Assembly (NCBI GenBank): GCA_900544975.1
Contig: UQXI01000026.1
Coordinates: 1 to 44,904 of the forward strand
DNA length: 44,904 nucleotides
Reading direction: 5' to 3'
DNA from: an uncultured Eubacteriales bacterium
GTDB taxonomy: Bacteria; Bacillota; Clostridia; Oscillospirales; Oscillospiraceae
Shown here: positions 16,691 through 24,977 of the stretch, piece by piece
How positions within the stretch are numbered: position 1 is the stretch's first letter
How the letters are laid out: each line of letters opens with the position of its first letter
The notes under the pieces: generated by a model
The model's input: only the letters and a program-made list of their open reading frames with translations
The model's database searches: none
What the model was told of the DNA's origin: nothing
Translations under genes and position numbers: made by a program

Positions 16691-17332
16691 TTACTCCCGC
16701 AGAATGTGCCAGACGTCCTGGCCTTCAAATCCGCATTTCCGGTAAAGCGCTTCCGGATGGGATTCGCTGTCTGCCCGGCCGGAAACCGTAGCAAAGCGGG
16801 CAATTCCAGCCATGCGGTACAGCAGTTCCCGGACAATCAGCTGCCCGACGCCACGCCGCCGGTATTCCGGCAGAACCTGAATCCATTCCAGAGCCAGCTC
16901 CCCAATCTGCCGGTCCAACTCCGCGATGCCGCACCCGGCCCAATCGTCCCGGTTTCCATCCCGGACCAAAATCCACAATGCCGGATGGTACACCGGCGAG
17001 GCGGCATAGTCCGCCAACCGGTCCAAATCCATCTGCATATTCTCGTAGGAACGGGCTATGATGGAGACCATGGCAGGCCAGTCTTCCCGAGTCGCCGTGT
17101 GCACAGCAAAACCCGCCAGACTTGGCTTGTTCACATGTTCCATCGTATGAGACAGGCGAAAGTAGGGCTCGTCTGTCTCATATCGGTACGATTCCCGGCG
17201 AAAATCCTGCTCATGCACCACGTGCAGCCCGGCGGGCAGTTCCATGTTCCTGGCCTTCCAAAAGGGAACGGAGAGCACCCGACAGGGATTGTCCAGATAA
17301 GCCCGGAGGAGGGCCGCTTCTCTTGTCTCCAT
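16691..17332 (-). CDS. GNAT-family N-acetyltransferase
   Basis: A 213-residue acetyltransferase. The acetyl-CoA loop is VLPEYRRRGVGQLIVRELL (about residues 160-178), followed by EALYRKCGFEGQDVWH near the C-terminus. It starts 9 bases after the ABC exporter stop with GAGG 7 bases before the ATG, so the two form an operon. The substrate is unknown. Confidence 0.88.
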   Translation of the reverse strand: METREAALLRAYLDNPCRVLSVPFWKARNMELPAGLHVVHEQDFRRESYRYETDEPYFRLSHTMEHVNKPSLAGFAVHTATREDWPAMVSIIARSYENMQMDLDRLADYAASPVYHPALWILVRDGNRDDWAGCGIAELDRQIGELALEWIQVLPEYRRRGVGQLIVRELLYRMAGIARFATVSGRADSESHPEALYRKCGFEGQDVWHILRE

Positions 17333-17341
17333 CGTCCATCC

Positions 17342-19093
17342 TCAACAGGCCAGATTGCTCTGGGTCTGATACAAATCCGCATACAGGCCGCCCTTTTGCA
17401 GGAGCTCCGCGTGGGTCCCCTCCTCCTGAATCACGCCATCTGCAATGGAGACGATGCGGGAAGCGGCGCGGATGGTGGACAGGCGATGGGCGATGATGAG
17501 GGTGGTACGGCCCCTGGACAGGTTGTCAAAGGCCCGCTGGATCTTGGCCTCGGTGACGGAGTCCAGGGCGGAAGTAGCCTCGTCCAGAATCAGAATGGGC
17601 GGGTTCTTCAGGAAAATCCGGGCGATGGACACCCGCTGCTTCTGGCCGCCGGACAGGAGCGTTCCCCGCTCGCCCACGTAAGTGTCAAAACCGTCGGGCA
17701 TGGCCAGAATGTCGTCATAAATCTCCGCCTTCCGGGCTGCTTCGTACACCTCTTCCTCTGTGGCGTCGGGTTTGCCGTAGCGGATGTTCTCAAAAATGGT
17801 GTCTGCAAAGAGAAACACGTCCTGCTGAACAATGCCGATGTTCTGGTGAATGGACCGCTGCTTGACCTGGCGCACATCCATCCCATCGATGCAAATGCTC
17901 CCCGAAGACACATCGTAGAACCGGGGGATCAGCTGACACAGGGTGGATTTGCCGCCGCCAGAGGGGCCCACAATGGCCACCGTCTCCCCGGGCTGCACAT
18001 GGAGGTCCACATGGTGGAGCACCGCCAGGTCCCCATCATAGGAGAAGGAAACATCCTGCACGTCAATTTGTCCTCGTACCTGCTGGAGCTCCCGGGCATC
18101 CGCAGCGTCTTTCTGGCTGGGTTCCGTGGCCATGATGTCCCGGAACCGGGACAGGCCGGCAAAGCCGCTGGCGAACATCTCGGAGAAATTGGCCAGCTTC
18201 CGCATGGGGCTCACAAAGGTGCCGATGTACAGGGAGAAGGTCAGCAGGTCCACCAGATCCATCTGGTTCCGCATAATCAAAAAGCCGCCAAAGGCAATGA
18301 CCACCACCTGAAGACTGCACAGGAAAAACTCCATGGTGGAGCTGAACCGGGCCATGGCCTTGTGGAACTGGCGTTTGGAGGTCTTGTACTTCCCATTGGC
18401 CCGGCTGAACCGGTCATTCTCCCAGCACTCATTGGCAAAGGCCTTGGCCGTGCGGATGCCGGAGAGGGAGGACTCAATCTCCGTGTTGATGTGGCCCACC
18501 TTCTGCTTGACTTCCTTAGAGACCGCCGCCATGCGCTTGCGCTGAGAGGTCACCACCAGGGCAAAAATGGGAATCAGCACCGCCACCACCAGGGCCAGCC
18601 GCCACTGAATCGTGAACATCACCACCAGGGCGCCCACAATGGTGATGCAGGAGGTCACCGTATCCTCGGGGCCATGATGGGCCAGTTCCGTCAGATCAAA
18701 CAGATCCGAGGTGAGGCGGCTCATCAGCTGGCCGGTCCGGTTCCGGTCGTAGAAATCAAACCCCAGATCCTGCATATGGGTAAAGAGGTCCCGGCGAATA
18801 TCCGCCTCCACCCGAATGCCGAAGGTGTGGCCCCAGTAGCAAATCACGTAGTTGAGCACACTGCGCAGCACATAAGCCGCCACCACCCCCGCCATCACCA
18901 GGAAAAAAGTCCGGTAGGCACGGTCCGGCAACCAGGTGTACATGGCCTGCCGGGAGATCAGGGGGAAGGCCAAATCAATGGCCGCCACCAGCAGAGCACA
19001 GCACATGTCCAGGAAAAACAGCCGCAAATGGGGCTTAAAATAGGAGAAAAAAATCCGCAAAGAGCCTCTCGTTTGGTAGTCCTTGGTGGTCAT
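17342..19093 (-). CDS. ABC exporter, fused membrane and ATPase domains
   Basis: A type IV (MsbA/LmrA-like) half-transporter of 583 residues. The N-terminal half has six hydrophobic helices beginning FFSYFKPHLRLFFLDMCCALL. The C-terminal ATPase has Walker A GPSGGGKSTLCQ, signature LSGGQKQRVSIAR, Walker B ILILDEATSALDS and H-loop IIAHRLS. The open frame begins with GTG at 19117, but ATG 19093 is a better start (AGG nine bases upstream). No second half-transporter is adjacent, so it probably works as a homodimer. The exported substrate is unknown. Confidence 0.93.
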   Translation of the reverse strand: MTTKDYQTRGSLRIFFSYFKPHLRLFFLDMCCALLVAAIDLAFPLISRQAMYTWLPDRAYRTFFLVMAGVVAAYVLRSVLNYVICYWGHTFGIRVEADIRRDLFTHMQDLGFDFYDRNRTGQLMSRLTSDLFDLTELAHHGPEDTVTSCITIVGALVVMFTIQWRLALVVAVLIPIFALVVTSQRKRMAAVSKEVKQKVGHINTEIESSLSGIRTAKAFANECWENDRFSRANGKYKTSKRQFHKAMARFSSTMEFFLCSLQVVVIAFGGFLIMRNQMDLVDLLTFSLYIGTFVSPMRKLANFSEMFASGFAGLSRFRDIMATEPSQKDAADARELQQVRGQIDVQDVSFSYDGDLAVLHHVDLHVQPGETVAIVGPSGGGKSTLCQLIPRFYDVSSGSICIDGMDVRQVKQRSIHQNIGIVQQDVFLFADTIFENIRYGKPDATEEEVYEAARKAEIYDDILAMPDGFDTYVGERGTLLSGGQKQRVSIARIFLKNPPILILDEATSALDSVTEAKIQRAFDNLSRGRTTLIIAHRLSTIRAASRIVSIADGVIQEEGTHAELLQKGGLYADLYQTQSNLAC

Positions 19094-19131
19094 TCTTCCA
19101 TTCCTCGCTTCTCTCACATATTCTGGCTCTC

Positions 19132-19159
19132 ATTATACCGATTTTTTCAAAAGATGCAA
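19132..19159 (-). promoter_or_regulatory. Promoter of the ABC exporter unit
   Basis: Minus-strand TTGCAT (19154-19159) and TATAAT (19132-19137) are 16 bases apart. Confidence 0.7.
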
Positions 19160-19195
19160 GACCAGGAAGACCGCATTCCCCCGCTTTGAAACCGG

Positions 19196-19224
19196 TTGTC
19201 GCGGGCCTCAAAATGGTGTATACT
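19196..19224 (+). promoter_or_regulatory. Promoter of the first pseudouridine synthase gene
   Basis: TTGTCG (19196-19201) and TATACT (19219-19224) are 17 bases apart on the plus strand, 28 bases before ATG 19253. Confidence 0.7.
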
Positions 19225-19252
19225 GAGGGAAAACCCATCAGGAGGCTGTTCC

Positions 19253-19915
19253 ATGGAGCTGTTGTATCAGGATTCCCAAATTGTACTGTGTGTGAAGCCT
19301 GTGGGTCTCTCATCAGAATCGGGGCCCGGCTCCCTGCCCTCGCTTTTGGAGGCCCAATTGGGCGCAGCAGTGTACCCTGTGCACCGGCTGGACCTCAACG
19401 TGGGCGGCGTCATGGTCTACGCCCGAACCCGGCAGGCCGCCGCGGCCCTGTCTCAGGCGGTGCAGGCTGGGCATCTCCAGAAGGAGTACCTGGCCCTGGT
19501 GCACGGGCGCCCCCATCCGTCCGCAGGCGCCTGGGAGGATCTGCTCTGGAAGGACAGTGGGAAAAATAAAGTGTTTGTGGTCCGTCGCATGCGGAAAGGC
19601 GTCAAAGCCGCCAGTCTCTCCTACCGGGTTTTGGAAACCAGGGAGGCTCTGACGTTGGTACACGTCCGCCTTCACACCGGCCGGAGCCACCAGATTCGGG
19701 TTCAGTTTGCCAGTCGGGGCTTCCCCTTGGTCGGAGATCACAAATACGGCAGCCGGGACGAAGCCAAATCCCCCGCCCTTTGGTCTTTCCGGCTCACCCT
19801 GCCACACCCTGTCGCAGGTCACACCATCACTTGCTCCCATCGGCCCGAGGGAATGCCATGGCAATCCTTTCCCAGCATTTCCCGGGAAATCTTTCCCTGG
19901 GCAGAGGATTGCTAA
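19253..19915 (+). CDS. RluA-family pseudouridine synthase, copy 1
   Basis: Isomerises uridine in rRNA or tRNA. The 220-residue protein (MELLYQDSQIVLCVKPVGLSS) has the catalytic aspartate motif HRLDLNVGGVMVYART and the family motif RLHTGRSHQIRVQFA. There is no N-terminal S4 domain, so it is the short RluA form. ATG 19253 has AGGAGG upstream. It is related to the synthase at 21143-21781 on the far side of spoIID, about 40-45% identical by eye. Confidence 0.9.
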   Translation: MELLYQDSQIVLCVKPVGLSSESGPGSLPSLLEAQLGAAVYPVHRLDLNVGGVMVYARTRQAAAALSQAVQAGHLQKEYLALVHGRPHPSAGAWEDLLWKDSGKNKVFVVRRMRKGVKAASLSYRVLETREALTLVHVRLHTGRSHQIRVQFASRGFPLVGDHKYGSRDEAKSPALWSFRLTLPHPVAGHTITCSHRPEGMPWQSFPSISREIFPWAEDC

Positions 19916-19975
19916 AAGGGATCTGCTGCAAAAGAGGAACGAGGCTCTCTCGTCCCTTATGCAGCAGATCCCTTT
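19915..19975. terminator. Bidirectional terminator between pseudouridine synthase and spoIID
   Basis: A perfect 16-bp inverted repeat AAAGGGATCTGCTGCA (19915-19930) with 19960-19975. The plus strand continues GGTTTCTC and the minus strand TTAGC after an AAA/TTT stem end. It lies between two convergent genes and probably serves both. Confidence 0.75.
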
Positions 19976-19981
19976 GGTTTC

Positions 19982-21004
19982 TCAGGCTGCTGAGAAATAA
20001 TTTTGAAGTTCCACGCCGGTGTAATAGTGCAGGAGAATCTCCTCACAGCTACTCCCCGCCTGGGCCATGGCCTGGGCGCCGTACTGGCTCATGCCCACCC
20101 GGTGACCATAGCCCCGGGTCTGGAAAAAGATCTCATCTCCCAAGACGCTGACGGTGAAAACCGTGGAGCGCAACCCCAAAAGGCTGCGCAACTCCTTGCC
20201 GCTGAAGAACACGCCTCCAATTTCCAGGGCCTCCACTCCACCCCCTTCGGTGACGGAAGTATCTCCAAACCAGCTGCTTGGCAAGCCGGACAGATCCGCC
20301 CCTGGATTCTGGGAGAGAATCCGGGCGGAAAACTCCTCCGCAGAGAAGGAAACGGTGTCCTCGTTGTGGGGAGCCTCCTCCCCCGGGCTCTCCACCGACT
20401 GCAGATAGGGCACGTCACTGCCCCAGACCTCCACCGCAGTCTCCGTGCGTCCCCCGGAACAGGAGAAAAAGGTGGCGTCGATGAGGGCTCCATCGTATAC
20501 CAAGACCAACCCGTCGGTGGCTTTCACTGCCTGGGCTGCTGCCTGGGCGCAATCCGGCCCATCGTCCCCGGTCTTGGCGCAGTAGTCCTCGTAAGAGATC
20601 CACCCCTGGCAGCAGCTGGGGTCCGTACAAATGTCTGCATCGGCGTGCTTCTTCCGGGCCGTCTGCCGCAGGGTATAGGTGCGGGAGACCACAGCCTGCG
20701 CCTTCAGCGCCTCCTCTTCGAAGGAGGCCGGCATCTCCGCCAGGATCACACCAGCCAGATAGTCATCCAGAGGCTTTTGCTCCACCGTCCCATCGCTCAG
20801 CAGAACCTGCAACAGCAGGGTTCCATCCAGGCTGTCCCCGCTGGGGACGGTCTGGGCAATCCCTGCCGTCTCCTCCGGGGCCGTCTGGTCCGGCTCCGTA
20901 GGGGGCCCGCCCTCCGGATGTTCTCCCTGCCCCAGTAAAAACAGGGCCGGAATACACAACCCCACAAACAGGGCCGCCAGGGTCAATACCAATGCACGCT
21001 TCAT
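19982..21004 (-). CDS. spoIID: Stage II sporulation protein D
   Basis: Lytic transglycosylase of the DMP complex that thins septal peptidoglycan and drives engulfment during sporulation; anchored in the mother-cell membrane. The 340-residue protein has an N-terminal membrane anchor (ALVLTLAALFVGLCIPALFLL, about residues 4-24), the catalytic glutamate region LAEMPASFEEEALKAQAVVS, cysteines in the CTDPSCC segment (zinc-binding in the family) and a C-terminal GYGHRVGMSQYGAQAMA. The frame runs open to 21403, but ATG 21004 has AGGAGGAG 5 bases upstream. It stands alone between two pseudouridine synthase genes, not beside spoIIQ. Confidence 0.92.
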   Translation of the reverse strand: MKRALVLTLAALFVGLCIPALFLLGQGEHPEGGPPTEPDQTAPEETAGIAQTVPSGDSLDGTLLLQVLLSDGTVEQKPLDDYLAGVILAEMPASFEEEALKAQAVVSRTYTLRQTARKKHADADICTDPSCCQGWISYEDYCAKTGDDGPDCAQAAAQAVKATDGLVLVYDGALIDATFFSCSGGRTETAVEVWGSDVPYLQSVESPGEEAPHNEDTVSFSAEEFSARILSQNPGADLSGLPSSWFGDTSVTEGGGVEALEIGGVFFSGKELRSLLGLRSTVFTVSVLGDEIFFQTRGYGHRVGMSQYGAQAMAQAGSSCEEILLHYYTGVELQNYFSAA

Positions 21005-21044
21005 GCCGCTCCTCCTCGCTGCTTGTCCAAAACTTGGGAGCTTC

Positions 21045-21073
21045 ATCATATCACTTGGCTCTCGGGGAATTTG
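21045..21073 (-). promoter_or_regulatory. Possible sigma-E promoter of spoIID
   Basis: On the minus strand GCAAATT (about 21068-21074) resembles the sigma-E -35 (kmATATT, 6 of 7) and GATATGAT (21045-21052) partly matches the -10 (CATACANT), with a 15-base spacer. The match is only fair; sigma-E control is expected from the gene's role. Confidence 0.35.
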
Positions 21074-21142
21074 CCGAAAGGCCTCTTCCTTTTTTGGCAC
21101 ATTTTTGGTATCATAGGGGAAAAACACAGCGAGGAACACACC

Positions 21143-21781
21143 ATGGAATTCATTTATCAGGACAGCAGCATTTTGGTCTGTGTCAAGCCGGCAGGGGTCC
21201 TGTCCACCGACGAACCCGGCGGCATGCCGGAGCTGGCACGGGCCGCCTTGGGAGAGCCCCAGGGCTGCGTGCGGACCGTGCACCGGCTGGACCGGGTGGT
21301 GAGCGGGCTCATGGTCCTGGCCAGGACCCCGGAGGCCGCTTCTCAGCTCTCCCGCCAGATCCGGGAGCAACGCTTCGAAAAGGAATACCTGGCTGTCCTC
21401 CACGGCTGCCCCCAGGCGCCGGAAGGCGCCCTGCGGGATCTACTGCGGCGGGACAAAGCCGAGCGGAAGACTTATGTAACTGAGGTCCCCGGCAAAGACG
21501 TGCAGGAGGCCATCCTCTCCTACCGTCTCTTAGGAAGCTGCAACGGCCTGTCCCAAGTGCACATCCGGCTGCAGACCGGCAGGACCCACCAAATCCGGGC
21601 TCAGTTCTCTGCCCGGGGCCTCCCCCTGGTGGGGGACCGGAAATACAGCCTGTTGGACGACGGCTGCCCCATTGCCCTGTGGTCTCACTGCCTACGCTTC
21701 TGCCATCCGGTCAGCGGGAAGCCCATGACCTTCCGCCTGGAGCCGCCTCCGATTTTCCCCTGGACCCTGTTTTGCGATTAA
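21143..21781 (+). CDS. RluA-family pseudouridine synthase, copy 2
   Basis: A 212-residue synthase (MEFIYQDSSILVCVKPAGVLS) with the catalytic motif HRLDRVVSGLMVLART and RLQTGRTHQIRAQFSA. It has the same short form as the copy at 19253. ATG 21143 has GAGG 8 bases before it. Its stop codon shares bases with the stop of the convergent gene (TTAA, 21778-21781), so the genes abut with no spacer. Confidence 0.9.
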   Translation: MEFIYQDSSILVCVKPAGVLSTDEPGGMPELARAALGEPQGCVRTVHRLDRVVSGLMVLARTPEAASQLSRQIREQRFEKEYLAVLHGCPQAPEGALRDLLRRDKAERKTYVTEVPGKDVQEAILSYRLLGSCNGLSQVHIRLQTGRTHQIRAQFSARGLPLVGDRKYSLLDDGCPIALWSHCLRFCHPVSGKPMTFRLEPPPIFPWTLFCD

Positions 21782-22275
21782 TCGTCCTTTTCCTTCCTTG
21801 CCTTCAGCTCAATGGCCTCTTTCCCTGTCATGTGGGCAACGGTCATCTCCAGGACGCAAAGGGCGTTCCATGCACCCCGAATCGCCCTCTGGCGGCCCTC
21901 TGCGCTGCTGTCCGGCGCGTATTTGACCGCCAGCTTCTCCATGGCGGCATACTGCTCTTCCTCTTCCAAAATCCGCACGGTTCCAAAGACTATGACGCTC
22001 CGGTAATGGGTGGTATAGGTCTCCGGAATCACCTGGTCCTGAGCGATGACACAGAAGGAGGCCTTGCCGTTGCACCGGATGGCATCCAACTTGTGTCCTG
22101 CCCGGGCGCAATGGAAATACAGCTTCTCCCCGTCGTACACATAGCTGATGGGAACCCCATAGGGGTACCCATCATCCCCAGACAGAGACAGCACTCCGGA
22201 GGTACCTTTCCTTAGAATTTCTGCACTTTCTTCTTGAGAAAGCGCCTGCTTGTTTCTCCGCATCTGGCGAAACAT
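21778..22275 (-). CDS. FMN-binding split-barrel protein (pyridoxamine 5'-phosphate oxidase-like)
   Basis: A 165-residue member of the NimA-like branch of the PNPOx-like flavoprotein fold. Recognisable parts are TSGVLSLSGDDGYPYGVPISYVY, LYFHCARAGHKLDAI and YRSVIVFGTVRIL. Members bind FMN and reduce small molecules (NimA reduces nitroimidazoles); the substrate here is unknown. The histidine of FHCARAGHK sits in the flavin-binding stretch. Confidence 0.85.
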   Translation of the reverse strand: MFRQMRRNKQALSQEESAEILRKGTSGVLSLSGDDGYPYGVPISYVYDGEKLYFHCARAGHKLDAIRCNGKASFCVIAQDQVIPETYTTHYRSVIVFGTVRILEEEEQYAAMEKLAVKYAPDSSAEGRQRAIRGAWNALCVLEMTVAHMTGKEAIELKARKEKDD

Positions 22276-22303
22276 ACCACGTCACTCCAATCCTTTTGAT
22301 AAA

Positions 22304-22354
22304 AGAAGGAGTCTGCTGCAAGCTGGGAGGGCCCATTGCTGCACAGCAGACTCC
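22304..22354 (-). terminator. Terminator after secG
   Basis: An 11-bp stem GGAGTCTGCTG (22308-22318) with CAGCAGACTCC (22344-22354) is followed on the minus strand by TTCTTTTAT. secG ends at 22385, 30 bases before. Confidence 0.8.
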
Positions 22355-22384
22355 ATGTTCATATGTTGGGTTCCAAGCCTGAAG

Positions 22385-22624
22385 TTACACCAGATTCAGA
22401 GCCAGCGCCAGGACCGCAAACGCCAGGGCAATCCACTTGGTCATGGAAGCCAGCATCTTATCCCGGTTGCCGGTCTTGTTCTTGGACAGGTAGCTGTCTT
22501 TGCTGCCGCCAGACAGAGCGCTGGACAGGCCAGCCTCTTTGCCGGACTGGATGGTCACAATGACAATCAAAGCCAGACTGACCAGACACAGCAACACTGC
22601 GATGATAATTTCCGGAACATTCAT
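22385..22624 (-). CDS. secG: Preprotein translocase subunit SecG
   Basis: Small accessory subunit of the SecYEG channel. The 79 residues contain two transmembrane helices (IIIAVLLCLVSLALIVIVTI and WIALAFAVLALALNLV) separated by the family loop QSGKEAGLSSALSGG. In many Firmicutes rnr and smpB follow secG; here a terminator follows and no rnr is present. The promoter is at 22724-22752. Confidence 0.95.
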   Translation of the reverse strand: MNVPEIIIAVLLCLVSLALIVIVTIQSGKEAGLSSALSGGSKDSYLSKNKTGNRDKMLASMTKWIALAFAVLALALNLV

Positions 22625-22723
22625 AACAATAAACCTCCATCCGCCGGCAAGGCGGTCGCCGCGTTTCCGGCAGACGGCAAGCCGATCTCAGGTCCCGTGG
22701 GACATCCATTCCATAGCTGGTCC

Positions 22724-22752
22724 ATTATATCACGTCAAACCCAAGATGGCAA
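22724..22752 (-). promoter_or_regulatory. Promoter of secG
   Basis: Minus-strand TTGCCA (22747-22752) and TATAAT (22724-22729) are exactly 17 bases apart. The transcript would have a leader of about 90 bases containing GC-rich repeats but no recognised regulator. Confidence 0.8.
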
Positions 22753-22794
22753 GGGTATTTTTCCAGAAAGCGACGGTTCCTTCAAAAAAACTGT

Positions 22795-23577
22795 TCACCC
22801 CAGCGCCACATCCAGCACCATCATCACACCAAACCCCAGGGCAAAGCACAAAGTTCCAACGTTGGAATGGCGGCCCTGAGACATCTCTGGAATCAGCTCC
22901 TCCACCACCACATATAGCATCGCTCCAGCGGCAAAGCTCAGCAGATATGGCAGCGCAGGGACGAGAAGCTCTGCGGCTAAAATGGTCAGCAATGCTCCCA
23001 CCGGCTCCACCACCCCGGACAGTACCCCCTTGGCAAATGCTTTGGACCGCCCCATTCCCTCGGCCTTGAGGGGCATGGAAATGATGGCCCCCTCCGGGAA
23101 ATTTTGAATGGCGATGCCCAAGGAAAGGGCCAGGGCAGCGGCGGCAGAAATCTGGCCATGCTCCGCCAAATAGCCTGCATAGACCACGCCCACGGCCATA
23201 CCTTCCGGGATATTGTGGAGGGTCACAGCCAACACCATCATGGTATTCTTCTGCAGCTGGCTTCTGGGACCTTCCGCATCTGCACAATTTCGGTGTAAAT
23301 GGGGTATGATATGATCCAGGAGCAACAAAAAGAGAATGCCAAGCCAAAATCCCGTCACAGCTGGGACAAAGGACCACTTCCCCATCTCTGCCGCCTGCTC
23401 CATGGCCGGCAGCAGCAAGCTCCAGATCGATGCCGCCACCATAACCCCGGCGGCAAACCCGGTCAAAGCTCGCTGCACCTGATCCTTCATGGTGTTTTTT
23501 ATGAAAAACACACAGGCCGCACCCAAAACTGTACCAAAAAACGGGATTAAAATTCCGGTCCACGCTTCTATCCCCAT
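22795..23577 (-). CDS. ZIP-family divalent metal transporter
   Basis: Integral membrane importer of zinc or related metals (GufA/ZupT-like). About eight hydrophobic helices are visible, and the metal-site motifs of helices IV and V are HNIPEG and QNFPEG, with EELIPE near the end. The asparagine in QNFPEG replaces the histidine found in some relatives. ATG 23577 has GGAGGTGA upstream and is preferred to ATG 23595. Confidence 0.9.
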   Translation of the reverse strand: MGIEAWTGILIPFFGTVLGAACVFFIKNTMKDQVQRALTGFAAGVMVAASIWSLLLPAMEQAAEMGKWSFVPAVTGFWLGILFLLLLDHIIPHLHRNCADAEGPRSQLQKNTMMVLAVTLHNIPEGMAVGVVYAGYLAEHGQISAAAALALSLGIAIQNFPEGAIISMPLKAEGMGRSKAFAKGVLSGVVEPVGALLTILAAELLVPALPYLLSFAAGAMLYVVVEELIPEMSQGRHSNVGTLCFALGFGVMMVLDVALG

Positions 23578-23604
23578 GAGTTCACCTCCAATCATAGTTA
23601 GTCC

Positions 23605-23633
23605 ATTCTAATCTTCAATTTTGCTTTTGTCAA
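23605..23633 (-). promoter_or_regulatory. Promoter of the ZIP transporter
   Basis: Minus-strand TTGACA (23628-23633) and TAGAAT (23605-23610) are 17 bases apart. A short palindrome TTAG-N6-CTAA (23598-23611) overlaps the -10 and could bind a metal-responsive repressor, but it is too short to be sure. Confidence 0.75.
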
Positions 23634-23867
23634 GCAGAAAATCCAGCGACACAACCAACCAGGGTAAGATTTACAATGATGTGTGACGCCAGGCGGAGCG
23701 GTTTCCACACATTCCCATAGCACGACTACGATGCCTGCAGCACTTTTTCCGGATTGAGAAAAAAGGTGGCAAATAGGGATGGCCTGTGTTATGGTTGAGT
23801 TGTCCAGACAAAACCAAAAGGCAGGCGCCACCCTATCCGTCATGAATCAGATCACATACGAACAACC
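23634..23867. other. Non-coding stretch at the island boundary
   Basis: No supported gene. A minus-strand frame (23598-23843) overlaps the ZIP promoter and has no recognisable product. This is where GC-rich chromosome gives way to the decayed NlpC/P60 fragment. Confidence 0.5.
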
Positions 23868-24398
23868 TTTTGGGATATGTGTTCGATTTCCAGCGAGGAA
23901 GAAACCATAGAACACCCGGACAGCGATCCCAACGACGAGGTTGACGACAGTTGGACGGAGCGGATTTTACATATCACCATCTCTGCGAAAACCGCAGACG
24001 AAATGCGGACAGTCTACCATTTCAGCGATTACCAGAATGAGGCGCTGGACGCCCTGCTGTCAGAGCGGGAGGCCATGAGCGATTTGCTCGGGAATCTGAG
24101 CATTTCCCAGGAGGAAGCCCTTGCACTGCTTCAAAATCTTCCGGCGGATCTGTCTCCGGAGCGCAGGGCGGTTGTCCGCCATGCCCTGAGCCTGGTACTG
24201 GATTGGGATAGCTGGTGGGGACAGTTGGCCCTTATCTGGGCCGCAGGAAGCCTGGCCACGGAACACGGAAACACTGCTGAAAGCCTGGATGTGGTGGAAT
24301 TTCAGCAGTGTTTCCTGGGCTTTTTAATGTATGCGCAGCTTGTGAAAGAAAAAGCGTTCCCCAATATGCCCTATGGAAATCAACAAAATAGCGAATAG
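23868..24398 (+). pseudogene. Decayed fragment of an NlpC/P60-type mobile-element peptidase
   Basis: The plus-strand frame reads FWDMCSISSEEETIEH, then WTERILHITISAKTADEMR, then LPADLSPERRAVVRHALSLV. From memory of the family, these match the linker and entry to the NlpC/P60 domain of large cell-wall peptidases carried by Clostridial conjugative elements. Where relatives continue with a GKVNYFWGG-like loop, this copy jumps to LDWDSWWGQ. The region expected to hold the catalytic LDCSGF reads SLDVVEF, so the cysteine is gone. The frame then stops inside the next gene's 3' end. No ribosome site precedes any ATG. It is probably a relic; the assignment rests on remembered motifs. Confidence 0.6.
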
Positions 24399-24977
24399 CA
24401 GTAATGGAAGACTGTCAGATGTCAAAGATTCCCAACCAGACAAAACATCCAATTTCAAAAGGCAGAAACCTTGCATAGAGCTGTCCTTTGAAAAGAACAC
24501 ACAAAACAGCAAATAAGAAAGAACAAGCATACTGCTCATGGCTACTGAATGAAGCAGTACCGATAAAACATAGAGCATACCGCCAGTCCAGAGTATCTGC
24601 ACACAGATATAGAGATATTCGTGAAACACAGAGCCATATACTGCGGATACGATGAACGCACCAGGCAGAAGCGCCAGCATGAAAGAACCGGCTAAGAGCA
24701 TAAGTTCCGGTGCACAGGTGTGTTTCCCTTTGCTGCACGCCCGCATAGCCTCCTGCCCTTCGCTCTCTATCCACATTTGCAGATATGCCATATACCAAAG
24801 AAGCGCGCTTGGCGGAAGCAATACGCGGGATGCCATAATCGTATTCTGCAATCCTTCATTGCGGGGCGACACGATTGCGACTATCGGTATCATTCCATAC
24901 ATGCAGATGATCGGAACAAAAAGCAGCAACCGCGAACGGCGAAGCGTAATCCGAATGAGCTGCAGCCTGCTGATCAT
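24324..24977 (-). CDS. ABC transporter permease, six-helix
   Basis: A 217-residue hydrophobic protein with about six membrane helices (for example LLLFVPIICMYGMIPIVAIV and LMLLAGSFMLALLPGAFIVS). There are no domains other than helices. Its start overlaps the stop of the ABC ATPase (ATGA), so it is the permease partner. It resembles ABC-2 type permeases of bacteriocin or lantibiotic immunity systems in layout only. The AT-rich composition matches the cassette, not the flanks. Confidence 0.75.
   Translation of the reverse strand: MISRLQLIRITLRRSRLLLFVPIICMYGMIPIVAIVSPRNEGLQNTIMASRVLLPPSALLWYMAYLQMWIESEGQEAMRACSKGKHTCAPELMLLAGSFMLALLPGAFIVSAVYGSVFHEYLYICVQILWTGGMLYVLSVLLHSVAMSSMLVLSYLLFCVFFSKDSSMQGFCLLKLDVLSGWESLTSDSLPLLLFAILLISIGHIGERFFFHKLRIH

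Noticed and set aside
23598..23611. DtxR/MntR-type operator at the ZIP promoter
   Set aside because: Only a 4+4 base palindrome (TTAG-N6-CTAA); too short to claim.
23598..23843. 81-residue minus-strand protein
   Set aside because: Covers the ZIP transporter promoter and matches nothing recognisable.
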